From Coprenecus sp902388455 (GTDB taxonomy: Bacteria; Bacteroidota; Bacteroidia; Bacteroidales; UBA932): DNA of 64,000 nucleotides. This document shows positions 1-9,067 of the stretch, one piece after another (within the stretch, counting starts at the first letter, position 1; each line of letters opens with the position of its first letter). The position numbers and the translations under genes are program-made. Where the stretch lies: NCBI GenBank assembly GCA_963931615.1, contig OZ007032.1, forward strand, positions 124,001-188,000, written 5' to 3'. The notes under the pieces are model-generated. The model was not told the DNA's origin. It worked only from the letters and a program-made list of their open reading frames with translations, and did no database searches.

Positions 1-1
1 C

Positions 2-1003
2 GTGCAGGAACAGGTCCGGAACTATTTTCATCTGATGGTGTACGGGGAGATGATAGAGGCTCCCCAGGTGATGCATGCCTCGCTGCTGGCATCCATTCTG
101 CCGCCCTCGCTGGACTGCATTTATTATGTCAACTCCGGCTCGGAGGCCGTGGATGCGGCTCTGAAACTGGCCAAGCGGCTCACCGGACGCCGGCGTATGG
201 CCTCATTCATCAACTGCTATCACGGCTCGTCCCACGCCTCGATGAGTCTTATGAGCGATACTACCCGCCAGGATGCCTTCCGTCCGCTGCTGCCCGAGGT
301 GGACCATCTGAGATTCAACCGCCCGGAGGACCTGGTGCGCATAACGGAGGAGACGGCCTGTGTCATAGTGGAGCCCGTGCAGGGTGAGGCTGGGGTGAGG
401 ACTCCTGCGCCGGGATTCCTGCAGGCTCTTAGGGAGAGATGCGACAGCACGGGAGCGCTGCTGATTTTCGATGAGGTACAGACCGGATTCGGACGTACCG
501 GGAGGATGTTCGCATTTGAGAAATACGGGGCTGTCCCGGATATCCTGGTGCTGGCCAAGGCCCTGGGGGGAGGAATGCCCCTGGGAGGAGTGGTGTCCTC
601 GAAAGAAAGGCTGGACGCATTTACGCATGACCCGGTGCTGGGTCATATCACTACATTCGGAGGACATCCTGTCTGCTGCGCTGCGGCCCTGGCTTCCCTC
701 CGTCTGCTGCTTAGGGAACCCTGGGTGGCTCAGGCCGAGGAGAAGGGGCGCCGTCTGGAACAGGTATTGTCCCGGCATCCGGCTGTCCGGGAGATACGCC
801 GCAGCGGTCTGCTGCTGGCCGTGGACCTGGGAGAGCCCAGGGCGGCGGAGAAGATGCTCGGATTTCTTCTGGAGGAGGGTGCCGTGAGTGATTATTTCCT
901 CTATGACCCCTGCTCTTTCCGTATAGCACCTCCGCTGTGTATCAGTGACGCGGAGGTGGATGAGGCGGCAGATATTGTAACCCGGGCATTGGACAGACTG
1001 TGA
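2..1003 (+). CDS. Class III (PLP-dependent) aminotransferase, 5' truncated by window edge
   Basis: This is the C-terminal 333 residues of a fold-type I class III aminotransferase. The visible part holds the PLP-phosphate motif (NSGSEAVDAALKLAK, about residue 44), the conserved DEVQTGFGRTG with the PLP-nitrogen Asp at 158, and the Schiff-base Lys in ILVLAKALGGG at about 186 of this fragment. Family members are about 390-450 residues, so roughly 60 or more N-terminal residues lie upstream. The GTG at base 2 is probably an internal Val codon rather than a start. Acetylornithine-type, GABA-type and other class III enzymes share these motifs, so the substrate cannot be assigned. The stop codon is one base before the dnaB start, which suggests co-transcription. 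Confidence 0.9.
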   Translation: MQEQVRNYFHLMVYGEMIEAPQVMHASLLASILPPSLDCIYYVNSGSEAVDAALKLAKRLTGRRRMASFINCYHGSSHASMSLMSDTTRQDAFRPLLPEVDHLRFNRPEDLVRITEETACVIVEPVQGEAGVRTPAPGFLQALRERCDSTGALLIFDEVQTGFGRTGRMFAFEKYGAVPDILVLAKALGGGMPLGGVVSSKERLDAFTHDPVLGHITTFGGHPVCCAAALASLRLLLREPWVAQAEEKGRRLEQVLSRHPAVREIRRSGLLLAVDLGEPRAAEKMLGFLLEEGAVSDYFLYDPCSFRIAPPLCISDAEVDEAADIVTRALDRL

Positions 1004-1004
1004 T

Positions 1005-2480
1005 ATGGCAAAGAATGTAAGAACTAAGAATAAGGAAGTGTCCCTGGACGCCCTGGGACTGGAGGCTGGCAAGGTACCCCCGCAGGCCGTGGACGTGGAG
1101 GAGGCTGTGCTGGGCGCGATGATGATAGAGCCCAACTGTGTGCCGGACGTGCTGGAGTCCCTTACGGCCGGATGTTTCTACAAGGAGGCTCACCGCAAAA
1201 TATTTTCGGCTATATCGGCCCTTTCGAAGGACCATGAGCCGGTGGATATCTATACCGTGGCGGAGGCTCTCAAGCGTACCGGAGATCTGGAGGAGACAGG
1301 AGGACCCTACTATCTGAGTCTTCTGTCCTCCAAGGTGGGTGCCGCAGCTCACGTGGACTATCACGTCAAGATACTGCTTCAGAAATACATACAGAGGGAG
1401 CTCATCACCATCTCGGCGGAGGTGCAGCGCGACTCCTTCGATGACAGCATACCGGTGGACGACCTGCTCAACAACGCGCAGCAGAAGCTCTTCGACCTGG
1501 CTGAGCGCAATATGAAGCGGGAAACTCTTCCGGTGCAGGACGTGCTCAAGGACACTATCGCCGAGATAGAGTCCAACCAGGACCGGACGGACGGTCTGAG
1601 CGGAGTGCCTTCAGGCTTCACCGGTATCGATAAGGTAACCCTCGGCTGGCAGGAGTCCGACCTGGTGATTATCGCAGCCCGTCCTTCGATGGGTAAGACG
1701 GCATTCGTGCTGACGATGGCCCGGAACATGGCGGTGGACCATCACATTCCGGTGGCATTCTTCTCCCTCGAGATGTCTTCCAAACAGCTGGTCAAGAGGC
1801 TCCTGGTCTCTGAAACCGGTCTGTCCTCCGAGAAGATCCGCGGTGGAAAGCGGCTGCTGGACTACGAGCTGGTGCAGCTTCACGAACGGATCAAGGACTT
1901 GGCCGCCGCTCCGCTCTTCATCGACGACACGCCTTCGATTTCGGTCTACGAACTGCGCTCCAAGGTCCGCCGCCTGGTGCGCAATGCCGGGGTAAAGCTC
2001 ATAATCATCGACTATCTCCAGCTGATGACAGGACCTCCGGAGCTGAGAGGCATGAGGGAACAGGAGGTGTCCAATATCTCCCGTTCGCTCAAGGCTATAG
2101 CCAAGGAGATGTCCATCCCTGTCATAGCCCTTTCGCAGCTCAGCCGTGACGTGGAGAAGCGCGGAGGCAACAAGATACCGCAACTGAGCGACCTGCGTGA
2201 GTCCGGTGCCATCGAGCAGGACGCCGATATCGTGATGTTCATCCACCGTCCGGACTATTACGGAACGGAGGAGGAAGGGGCAGTGCCGGGTCAGGCCCAG
2301 ATAATCATAGCCAAGCACCGTAACGGCTCTACGGATGTGGTGCCTATGATTTTCCGCAAGAATGAGGCCCGCTTCGTGGATTCAAACGACGGAGGCTTCC
2401 TGCCGCCGGAGGATGATGTGGAGGAGTATCAGGGAGTGGAGTCAAGTATGAACAATTCAGAGTTTGAACAGGATTTCTAG
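1005..2480 (+). CDS. dnaB: Replicative DNA helicase DnaB
   Basis: This is the hexameric 5'-3' helicase that unwinds DNA at the replication fork. An N-terminal DnaB domain (about residues 25-130, starting PPQAVDVEEAVLGAM) is followed by a RecA-like ATPase with Walker A RPSMGKT (226-232) and Walker B LIIIDYLQLM. The C-terminal DADIVMFIHRP region with downstream basic residues is also typical. At 491 residues it has the usual uninterrupted length, so there is no intein. The ATG lies one base after the aminotransferase stop. Its last bases overlap the next gene. Confidence 0.97.
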   Translation: MAKNVRTKNKEVSLDALGLEAGKVPPQAVDVEEAVLGAMMIEPNCVPDVLESLTAGCFYKEAHRKIFSAISALSKDHEPVDIYTVAEALKRTGDLEETGGPYYLSLLSSKVGAAAHVDYHVKILLQKYIQRELITISAEVQRDSFDDSIPVDDLLNNAQQKLFDLAERNMKRETLPVQDVLKDTIAEIESNQDRTDGLSGVPSGFTGIDKVTLGWQESDLVIIAARPSMGKTAFVLTMARNMAVDHHIPVAFFSLEMSSKQLVKRLLVSETGLSSEKIRGGKRLLDYELVQLHERIKDLAAAPLFIDDTPSISVYELRSKVRRLVRNAGVKLIIIDYLQLMTGPPELRGMREQEVSNISRSLKAIAKEMSIPVIALSQLSRDVEKRGGNKIPQLSDLRESGAIEQDADIVMFIHRPDYYGTEEEGAVPGQAQIIIAKHRNGSTDVVPMIFRKNEARFVDSNDGGFLPPEDDVEEYQGVESSMNNSEFEQDF

Positions 2481-3333
2481 ACATACAGCCATTACGGTCA
2501 TGACGGTGCTGCTGCTCTGTGCATCGTTCCGGCCGCTTTCGGGACAGTGCTTTCCGCTGCATTCCGGACTGGAGGCGGAGCATGCTTTCCGGCAGGGTGA
2601 GCGGCTTTCGTATATAATTCATTACAAGTGGCTGGGTATCCGGACCGATGTGGGGGCGGCCGAGGTTACTCTCCAGGACGGGGGTGAAAAGGACGGTCGT
2701 CATCTTCTGCATCCGGTGGCGGTCGGGAGGACCTACAAGTTCTGGGACGTGTTCTTCAAGGTCCGGGACAAGTACGAGTCGGTGTTCTATGAGGACAGCG
2801 TCCGGCCTGTGTATTTTCACCGGGATATCCACGAGGGTAAGTACACCATACAGAATTACTATCACTGGGACGACAGCACTCATGCCATAGATGCTGAGGT
2901 GGTCAAGACCGACCGGATCATAGATACCCTGCTGCCGGGACATCAGTGTACTTTCGACATACTGACTCTTTTCTACAATGCCCGCAATATGGATTTGGAG
3001 GCACTGGAACAAGGTGTGAACAATCCGGTTTCCTTTGCTATCGATGAGGAGATATTCGATATATACTTCCGTTACATAGGGCGGGAGGAGAAGCGGGTAC
3101 CGGGCCTGGGTACGTTCAGAACGCTGAAATTTGCTGCAAAGGTGGTCGCCGGAGAGGTCTTCACGGGAGAGCAGGAGATGTTCATCTGGGTGTCGGACGA
3201 CATGAACCGTGTACCGCTCCTGTTCGAGTCTCCAATCATCGTCGGCTCGGTATTCGGACGGCTCTCGGACTGGGAGGGGCTGCGCTATCCTCTGGAAGAA
3301 TGTAAAGTGGTTAAAAACAATAAGAAAAAATGA
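2464..3333 (+). CDS. DUF3108 domain-containing exported protein
   Basis: This is a predicted periplasmic or outer-membrane-associated protein of 289 residues matching the DUF3108 pattern (FRQGERLSYIIHYKWLGI near residue 40, then beta-rich sequence with YESVFYED). DUF3108 proteins are exported and their function is unknown. The start is uncertain. The TTG at 2464 overlaps the dnaB end by 17 bases and gives a signal peptide with basic residues ahead of the hydrophobic core (ending near LSGQ). The ATG at 2500 would leave only a very short signal. The end overlaps rseC by four bases (ATGA), so it appears co-transcribed with the rnf genes. Confidence 0.8.
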   Translation: MNRISRHTAITVMTVLLLCASFRPLSGQCFPLHSGLEAEHAFRQGERLSYIIHYKWLGIRTDVGAAEVTLQDGGEKDGRHLLHPVAVGRTYKFWDVFFKVRDKYESVFYEDSVRPVYFHRDIHEGKYTIQNYYHWDDSTHAIDAEVVKTDRIIDTLLPGHQCTFDILTLFYNARNMDLEALEQGVNNPVSFAIDEEIFDIYFRYIGREEKRVPGLGTFRTLKFAAKVVAGEVFTGEQEMFIWVSDDMNRVPLLFESPIIVGSVFGRLSDWEGLRYPLEECKVVKNNKKK

Positions 3334-3764
3334 AACATCAGGAAACATCCGTGATAAAGCACGAGGGAAGGGTACTGTCCGTGACCTCGGTCCAGACCAA
3401 GGTCGAGATACTGGCGCAGACGGCCTGTGCTGCCTGCCATGCCAAGGCGGTCTGCGGAGCCTCGACCGGCGAGAGCCGCGTCATAACCGTCCGCAGGGAT
3501 GACGACGGCACAATAAAGCCTGAGGACAGGGTAAACGTGGTCGTACGGCAGGGACAGGGATTCAAGGCGGTTTTCATAGCATATCTGATTCCGTTGTTCA
3601 TTCTATTGGTTTTATTATTAACTTTGCCTTTGCTTTTTGAGAACGAGCTGGTGACAGGCCTTGGTGCTCTGGGTTTCGTGGCTCTGTACTACCTGGTGCT
3701 GGCTCAGTTCCGGGACAGGCTCAACAGCGGATTCGTATTTACAGTTGAAAAGATTAATAACTAA
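3330..3764 (+). CDS. rseC: RseC/MucC-family membrane protein
   Basis: This 144-residue protein belongs to the SoxR-reducing system RseC family, which often sits at the head of rnf operons. Its N-terminal half has a cysteine set (TACAACHAKAVCG, about residues 31-43) that could bind metal or a cluster. Two transmembrane segments follow at about 82-125. The start overlaps the preceding stop as ATGA, and rnfB begins seven bases after its stop. Proteobacterial homologs act in sigma-E control or with Rsx/Rnf in SoxR reduction; the role here is likely tied to Rnf but is not shown by the sequence. Confidence 0.88.
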   Translation: MKHQETSVIKHEGRVLSVTSVQTKVEILAQTACAACHAKAVCGASTGESRVITVRRDDDGTIKPEDRVNVVVRQGQGFKAVFIAYLIPLFILLVLLLTLPLLFENELVTGLGALGFVALYYLVLAQFRDRLNSGFVFTVEKINN

Positions 3765-3770
3765 CAACAG

Positions 3771-4655
3771 ATGGGTACAACATTTATTTTCACTGTCGTC
3801 ATTCTCAGCGTGCTGGGTCTGCTTCTGGCGGTAGTTCTATTCCTGGTTGCGAAGAAATTTCAGGTAGTGGAGGATCCTCTCATCGATGTGATCGAGGCCA
3901 CCATGCCGGGAGCCAATTGCGGAGGCTGCGGATTCGCCGGCTGCCGGGCCTTTGCCGAGGCCTGCGTCAAGTCCAGGTCCCTGGACGGCAAGTTCTGTCC
4001 TGTAGGCGGCAATGCAGTCATGCAGAAAGTGGCCGCTCATCTGGGCGTTGCCATGGAGGAGAAGGCTCCTATGGTGGCGGTGGTAAGGTGTAACGGCACC
4101 TGTGCCAACAGAGTACGTACCAACGAGTACGACGGTTCTTCATCCTGCCGTATCATGAACACTCTGTACAGTGGGGATACGGCCTGCCGCTATGGCTGTC
4201 TGGGCTGCGGGGACTGTGAGAAGGCCTGCCAGTTCGGAGCAATCAAGGTCAATCCCGAGACCCTCATCCCCGAGGTAGACGAGGACAAGTGCACGGCATG
4301 CGGAGCCTGTGTCAAGGCATGTCCCAAAGGCATCATCGAACTGCGGAACAAAGGACCGAAGAACCGTCGGGTCTATGTCTCCTGCCGTAATCAGGACAAG
4401 GGTGGGGTGGCCCGCAAGGCATGTTCGGCTGCCTGCATCGGCTGTCGGAAATGCGAGAAAGCATGTCCTTTCGGAGCCATTACTGTCGAGAACAATCTCT
4501 CATACATAGATTTCAATAAATGCAAACTCTGCCGCAAGTGCGTGGCCGAATGTCCCACCGGTGCCATACAGGCAGTGAACTTCCCTCCGAAGCCGGCTGC
4601 CGCCCCTGCAGCGGATTCTGCAGAGAATGCATCAGCAGTAACCCCTAACGAATAA
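3771..4655 (+). CDS. rnfB: Rnf complex subunit B, multi-cluster ferredoxin subunit
   Basis: RnfB takes electrons from reduced ferredoxin for the membrane Rnf complex. One N-terminal transmembrane helix (about 5-27) is followed by the RnfB Fe-S domain (Cys50, 53, 58 and 76, in GANCGGCGFAGC). Four CX2CX2CX3C motifs follow (CLGCGDCEKAC, CTACGACVKAC, CIGCRKCEKAC, CKLCRKCVAEC), predicting four further [4Fe-4S] clusters. That is two more than the short proteobacterial form, giving 294 residues with an Ala/Pro-rich tail. It sits second in rseC-rnfBCDGEA. Confidence 0.96.
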   Translation: MGTTFIFTVVILSVLGLLLAVVLFLVAKKFQVVEDPLIDVIEATMPGANCGGCGFAGCRAFAEACVKSRSLDGKFCPVGGNAVMQKVAAHLGVAMEEKAPMVAVVRCNGTCANRVRTNEYDGSSSCRIMNTLYSGDTACRYGCLGCGDCEKACQFGAIKVNPETLIPEVDEDKCTACGACVKACPKGIIELRNKGPKNRRVYVSCRNQDKGGVARKACSAACIGCRKCEKACPFGAITVENNLSYIDFNKCKLCRKCVAECPTGAIQAVNFPPKPAAAPAADSAENASAVTPNE

Positions 4656-4659
4656 CCGC

Positions 4660-5997
4660 ATGAGACGTACATTTTCAATGGGTGGTGTCCACCCGCGCGA
4701 CTGCAAGATATCCGCTGACTCAGCGATAGAGATATTCCCTCTGCCACAGAGGATGTACATTTCCATGTCCCAGCATCTGGGAGCACCGGCCAAGCCCCTT
4801 GTCCAGAAAGGCGACAAGGTAAGGGTCGGACAGATGATAGGAGCCTCCGCCGGTTTCATCTCCGCCAATATCCACAGTTCTGTATCCGGTACCGTAGCCG
4901 CCGTCGAGCCATACGCCGACCTGGCCGGCAACCCCGTGATGCACGTGGTGATAGACGTGGAGGGAGACGAGTGGGAGGAGAGCATCGACCGCACACCAGA
5001 TACCGTGCGTGAGATAACCCTCGGTCCTGCCGAGATTATAAAGAGGATAGCCGACTGCGGCATAGTGGGTATGGGCGGTGCTTCCTTCCCGACCCATGTC
5101 AAGCTGTCTCCCCCTCCGGGAAAGAAGGCCGAATTCCTGATTATCAACGGAGCCGAGTGCGAGCCTTACCTTACCTCCGACTATCGGCTGATGGTCGAGC
5201 ATCCCGAGGAGGTCCTGCTGGGCGCCCGTATCATGATGAAGGCTCTGGGCGTGACCAAAGGCTATATCGGCATAGAGGACAACAAGCCCGCCGCCATAGA
5301 CGCCATGCGGAAACTCACCGCATCGGCCTACAGTGAGATAGAGGTGGTGCCCCTGAAGAAGAAGTATCCGCAGGGAGGTGAGAAGCAGCTGATAGACGCT
5401 GTCACCGGCCGTAAGGTGCCTTCGATGGGCCTGCCTATAGATACCGGAGTGGTGGTGCAGAATGTGGGAACCTCATACGCTGTGTATGAGGCCGTACAGA
5501 AGAACAAGCCTCTCTTCGAGGGAGTGATGACAGTTACTGGCGAATGTCTGGACGGACAGCACAATTTCCTGGTACGCACCGGTACCACATTTGACCGTAT
5601 ACTCGAATATGTGGGTGGGGTGCCTCAAAGTGCAGCCAAGATCATCAGCGGTGGCCCGATGATGGGGAAGGCCGTATCCAATCTTTCGGCAGCCACGGTA
5701 AAAAGCACTTCTTCCCTTCTGCTGCTGACCGAGGATCAGACCCGCCGCCATACCCAGGGTGAGTGCATCCGCTGCGGCAAATGCGTGCAGGCCTGCCCCA
5801 TGGGGCTGGAGCCCTACCTGCTCAACAGGCTTTCCCGTGCCGGCCGCATGGAGGAACTGGAAGAACACAAGGTCTATGACTGCATCGAGTGCGGATGCTG
5901 TATGTTCACCTGTCCTGCCTATATCCCTTTGCTCGACTATATCCGCACAGGCAAGGCAGATGTCATGAGGATCATGCGCAGCCGTCCTAAAAAGTAA
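4660..5997 (+). CDS. rnfC: Rnf complex subunit C
   Basis: This is the peripheral NADH/flavin-binding subunit of the ferredoxin:NAD+ oxidoreductase (Rnf), 445 residues. An N-terminal barrel-sandwich-like region (GGVHPRDCKISADSAIE) is followed by a Complex I 51-kDa-like domain (GMGGASFPTHVKLSPPPGKK, INGAECEPYLTSDYRLM). Two C-terminal [4Fe-4S] motifs follow (CIRCGKCVQACP and CIECGCCMFTCP). It lacks the long Ala/Lys-rich tail of enterobacterial RnfC/RsxC. It starts five bases after rnfB. Confidence 0.96.
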   Translation: MRRTFSMGGVHPRDCKISADSAIEIFPLPQRMYISMSQHLGAPAKPLVQKGDKVRVGQMIGASAGFISANIHSSVSGTVAAVEPYADLAGNPVMHVVIDVEGDEWEESIDRTPDTVREITLGPAEIIKRIADCGIVGMGGASFPTHVKLSPPPGKKAEFLIINGAECEPYLTSDYRLMVEHPEEVLLGARIMMKALGVTKGYIGIEDNKPAAIDAMRKLTASAYSEIEVVPLKKKYPQGGEKQLIDAVTGRKVPSMGLPIDTGVVVQNVGTSYAVYEAVQKNKPLFEGVMTVTGECLDGQHNFLVRTGTTFDRILEYVGGVPQSAAKIISGGPMMGKAVSNLSAATVKSTSSLLLLTEDQTRRHTQGECIRCGKCVQACPMGLEPYLLNRLSRAGRMEELEEHKVYDCIECGCCMFTCPAYIPLLDYIRTGKADVMRIMRSRPKK

Positions 5998-6017
5998 CCG
6001 TTTAAACAATAAAGTAT

Positions 6018-7019
6018 ATGAGAAAGCTGATAGTCTCTCCCGCACCCCACGTGCACGGCAGTGAGAGCACCAGGAAGATCATGCTGGATGTGATCATCGC
6101 TCTGGTTCCCTCTATGCTGGTGGCCGTATATTTCTTCGGCCAGAGCGCCATCATGCTCCTGGCGGTCTCCGTGGCTGCCTGTGTGGGGCTGGAGTACCTG
6201 ATTCAGAAATACCTGTTCAAGAAGCGGTCCACCATATCCGATCTCTCGGCGGTGGTGACCGGTGTGCTTCTGGCGCTTAACCTGCCTCCCACAGCTCCGT
6301 GGTGGATAGCGGTCATAGGCGCGGTTGTGGCCGTAGGAGTAATCAAGATGACATTCGGAGGACTGGGCCACAATATCTTCAACCCGGCACTTGCTGCCCG
6401 TGTCTTCCTGCTGGTCTCGTTCCCGGTCATCATGACTGACTGGACCGTGCCCGCATCCTGGTTCCGTCCGGGTGTCGACGCCATCTCCGGTGCCACACCC
6501 CTCGCCCTGATCAATGAGGGACTTGCGCAGGGTCAGACCGTGGAACAGATAATCGCACAGAATGACCTATCCTACGGACAGATGCTCTTTGCAAGAGCCG
6601 GAGGCTCTGCCGGTGAGGCATCGGCCCTGGCCCTGATACTCGGATTCATCTATCTGTTGGTTCGTAAGGTCATCCGTCCCCACATACCCGTCACCATTAT
6701 CCTGACCGTGGCCGTAATGACCGGTATTTTCTGGCTGATAGATCCTGCCCGTTTCACCGACCCTCTGTTCAACATACTTACCGGAGGTCTGCTTCTGGGC
6801 TCGATATTCATGGCCACGGATTACGTGACTTCGCCGATGGCGGTCAAGGGTATGATTGTCTACGGTATAGGTATCGGAGTGCTGACTGTGCTGATACGTT
6901 ACTTCGGCTCCTATCCCGAAGGCGTGTCATTTGCGATACTTATCATGAACTCGATAGTTCCCCTGCTCAACAAATACATAAAGCCCGCAAGGTTCGGGAA
7001 GGAGGTGAAACATGCCTAA
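6018..7019 (+). CDS. rnfD: Rnf complex subunit D, flavinylated membrane subunit
   Basis: RnfD is an integral membrane subunit homologous to NqrB that carries covalent FMN. It has 333 residues with many hydrophobic helices and the flavin-attachment motif SGAT (158-161), in which Thr160 is the expected FMN site. FNPALAARV and SFRPGVDAISGATPLA-like context is typical. Attachment needs an ApbE flavin transferase, which is not in this window. The end overlaps rnfG by eight bases, indicating translational coupling. Confidence 0.96.
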   Translation: MRKLIVSPAPHVHGSESTRKIMLDVIIALVPSMLVAVYFFGQSAIMLLAVSVAACVGLEYLIQKYLFKKRSTISDLSAVVTGVLLALNLPPTAPWWIAVIGAVVAVGVIKMTFGGLGHNIFNPALAARVFLLVSFPVIMTDWTVPASWFRPGVDAISGATPLALINEGLAQGQTVEQIIAQNDLSYGQMLFARAGGSAGEASALALILGFIYLLVRKVIRPHIPVTIILTVAVMTGIFWLIDPARFTDPLFNILTGGLLLGSIFMATDYVTSPMAVKGMIVYGIGIGVLTVLIRYFGSYPEGVSFAILIMNSIVPLLNKYIKPARFGKEVKHA

Positions 7020-7584
7020 AGAATCTACACTGCGCAGCATGGCCGTGTGCCTCTTACTCGTCTGTCTGGTATGCTCCGCCCTTCTCGGAGGTGTGTACGT
7101 GCTGACTCTCGACAAGATCAATGAGGAGGTGGTCAAGAAGACCAACAATGCCATCGCTCTCGTAACCCCTGAATTCGACAACGAGCCCTCGGCCGAGAGC
7201 CTTTCCGTCGAGCTGGACGGAGACGCCGTTACAGTCTATCCTGCCAAGAAGGGAGGACAGACCGTCGGATATGCCGTCGAATCCTTTACCTCAAAGGGTT
7301 TCAGCGGTACGATCAACATCATGGTCGGATTTGATATGGACGGTAACATAGTAGGTACGTCCGTCATCTCCCACGCCGAGACCCCCGGTCTGGGAGCCAA
7401 GATGACCGAGCCTGCCTTCGCGTCACAGTTTGTCGGCAAGAACCCTTCATCCTTCAGACTCAGCGTCACCAAGGACGGCGGAGACGTGGATGCCATTACC
7501 GCCTCCACGATTACCTCCAGAGCCTATTGCGATGCCGTGGACAGGGCATACAGGGTGTACCGTAAAGTAATTGACTCTAAATAA
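7012..7584 (+). CDS. rnfG: Rnf complex subunit G, periplasmic flavoprotein subunit
   Basis: RnfG (NqrC homolog) is anchored by one N-terminal helix (about residues 10-33), with the rest extracytoplasmic, and carries covalent FMN on a threonine. The FMN-binding domain is recognisable from GYAVESFTSKGFSGTINIMVGF and HAETPGLGAKM. The attachment motif is TASTIT (163-168), with Thr168 the expected acceptor. At 190 residues it is of normal size. It overlaps rnfD by eight bases and is followed closely by rnfE. Confidence 0.95.
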   Translation: MPKESTLRSMAVCLLLVCLVCSALLGGVYVLTLDKINEEVVKKTNNAIALVTPEFDNEPSAESLSVELDGDAVTVYPAKKGGQTVGYAVESFTSKGFSGTINIMVGFDMDGNIVGTSVISHAETPGLGAKMTEPAFASQFVGKNPSSFRLSVTKDGGDVDAITASTITSRAYCDAVDRAYRVYRKVIDSK

Positions 7585-7593
7585 TTGCGGAAT

Positions 7594-8181
7594 ATGAGTA
7601 AACTAAGAATTATAACCAACGGCATTATAAAGGACAACCCTACCTTCGTCCTCGTGCTCGGTATGTGCCCCACTATCGGCACCACCACTTCCGCGATCAA
7701 CGGTATGGGAATGGGATTGGCCACGACTTTCGTCCTCATTCTCTCCAACGTGTTCATATCCCTGTTCGCCAAGATGATTCCAGACAAGGTCAGGATTCCT
7801 GCCTATATCGTGATCATCGCATCTTTCGTGACAGTCCTCCAGCTGCTGATGCAGGCGTATGTGCCTGACCTCTATGCTGCCCTCGGTCTGTTCATTCCTC
7901 TGATCGTGGTGAACTGCATCATTCTCGGCCGCGCCGAGGCCTTCGCCAACAAGAATACTCCCGGGGACTCCGCCCTGGACGGCATAGGAATCGGACTTGG
8001 ATTTACCCTTGCGCTTACATTCATCGGCATGGTCCGCGAGCTGCTGGGCAGTATGTCGTTCTTCGGCATGAAACTGGCCGAGGGTGACGGCATGCTGGCA
8101 TTTGTCCTGGCTCCGGGAGGATTTCTGGTGCTGGGTTACCTCATGGTGATTTTCAGGAAACTTATCAACAAAAAGGCTTAA
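7594..8181 (+). CDS. rnfE: Rnf complex subunit E
   Basis: RnfE is an integral membrane subunit (NqrD homolog) that forms the membrane core with RnfA. It has about six hydrophobic helices, with the characteristic NPTFVLVLGMCPTIGTT near the N-terminus; the conserved Cys in this half-helix is one of the ligands of the membrane [2Fe-2S] cluster in NqrD/RnfE. I chose the ATG at 7594 (MSKLRIITNG). The in-frame TTG at 7585 directly after the rnfG stop would add only three residues and lacks support. Confidence 0.95.
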   Translation: MSKLRIITNGIIKDNPTFVLVLGMCPTIGTTTSAINGMGMGLATTFVLILSNVFISLFAKMIPDKVRIPAYIVIIASFVTVLQLLMQAYVPDLYAALGLFIPLIVVNCIILGRAEAFANKNTPGDSALDGIGIGLGFTLALTFIGMVRELLGSMSFFGMKLAEGDGMLAFVLAPGGFLVLGYLMVIFRKLINKKA

Positions 8182-8190
8182 TCGTTAGTT

Positions 8191-8790
8191 ATGGAATATC
8201 TGATAATTATCATATCGGCGGTATTCGTCAACAATATCGTACTGTCGCAGTTCCTCGGAATCTGCCCCTTCCTCGGCGTATCGAACAAGGTAAGTACGGC
8301 TACGGGAATGTCGGCGGCAGTGGTCTTCGTCATCACCCTGTCGACCCTGGTGACCTACCTCCTGCACTACTATGTGCTGGTGCCTCTTGGAATAGAGTTC
8401 ATGATGACCATAGTGTTCATCCTCGTCATAGCGGCCCTGGTGCAGATGGTGGAGATTATCCTCAAGAAGATATCTCCGTCCCTGTATCAGGCCCTGGGTA
8501 TCTTCCTGCCCCTGATTACCACCAACTGTACCGTACTCGGCGTGGCCATCAACGTAGTGACCAAGGAATTCACCTTCGGAGGCGAGGCCCATCTGCTCAA
8601 TCTGGGCGAGACTGTGGTCTATGCGGCATCCAGTGCCCTCGGTTTCGGTGTGGCCATGATACTCTTCGCGGGTATACGCGAGCAGATGGAACTGGTGGGT
8701 GTCCCCAAAGCATTCAAGGGCACTCCTATAGCCCTGATTACCGCAGGTATTCTGGCTATGGCTTTCATGGGATTCAGCGGACTGGTATAG
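8191..8790 (+). CDS. rnfA: Rnf complex subunit A
   Basis: RnfA is the NqrE homolog and partner of RnfE in the membrane core. The protein has 199 residues and six predicted helices. Signature sequences are NNIVLSQFLGICPFLGVS near residue 15 and LGIFLPLITTNCTVLGVA near 110. The cysteine in each half can supply ligands of the intramembrane [2Fe-2S] cluster. It is the last rnf gene, and a small TPR gene follows after four bases. Confidence 0.96.
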   Translation: MEYLIIIISAVFVNNIVLSQFLGICPFLGVSNKVSTATGMSAAVVFVITLSTLVTYLLHYYVLVPLGIEFMMTIVFILVIAALVQMVEIILKKISPSLYQALGIFLPLITTNCTVLGVAINVVTKEFTFGGEAHLLNLGETVVYAASSALGFGVAMILFAGIREQMELVGVPKAFKGTPIALITAGILAMAFMGFSGLV

Positions 8791-8794
8791 GCTT

Positions 8795-9067
8795 ATGCTG
8801 ACTGTTGTAGAAATAGAGAAGCTGGTGGCTTCCGGGCATCTGGATGATGCGCGGGAGGAGCTTGACCGCCTTCTGGCAGCCGAACCGGACAACTCGCAGG
8901 CATGGTTCCTTCTGGGCGGTATCTACCGCAGGCATGAACTGTGGGGTGATGCCATCAATGCCTATAACCGGGCGAAACTCATCGACCCGGAAGGCCCCGC
9001 CGCCGCTGCGATTGAATCCATTTACGATATCCTGCGTTTCGTCAATGTAGATCTGATGAATCCCTAG
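8795..9067 (+). CDS. Small tetratricopeptide-repeat protein
   Basis: This is a 90-residue, signal-less protein with about two TPR units (LDDAREELDRLLAAEPDNSQAWFLLGGIYRR, then WGDAINAYNRAKLIDPEGPAA). It is probably a cytoplasmic protein-interaction module. It starts four bases after rnfA and is therefore likely in the rnf transcript, which makes an Rnf assembly or partner role possible but unproven. Its last four bases overlap the 3' end of the convergent methyltransferase gene. Confidence 0.8.
   Translation: MLTVVEIEKLVASGHLDDAREELDRLLAAEPDNSQAWFLLGGIYRRHELWGDAINAYNRAKLIDPEGPAAAAIESIYDILRFVNVDLMNP

Noticed and set aside
1005..2480. Intein in dnaB
   Set aside because: DnaB is a common intein host, but the protein has its normal 491-residue length with an uninterrupted Walker A region.
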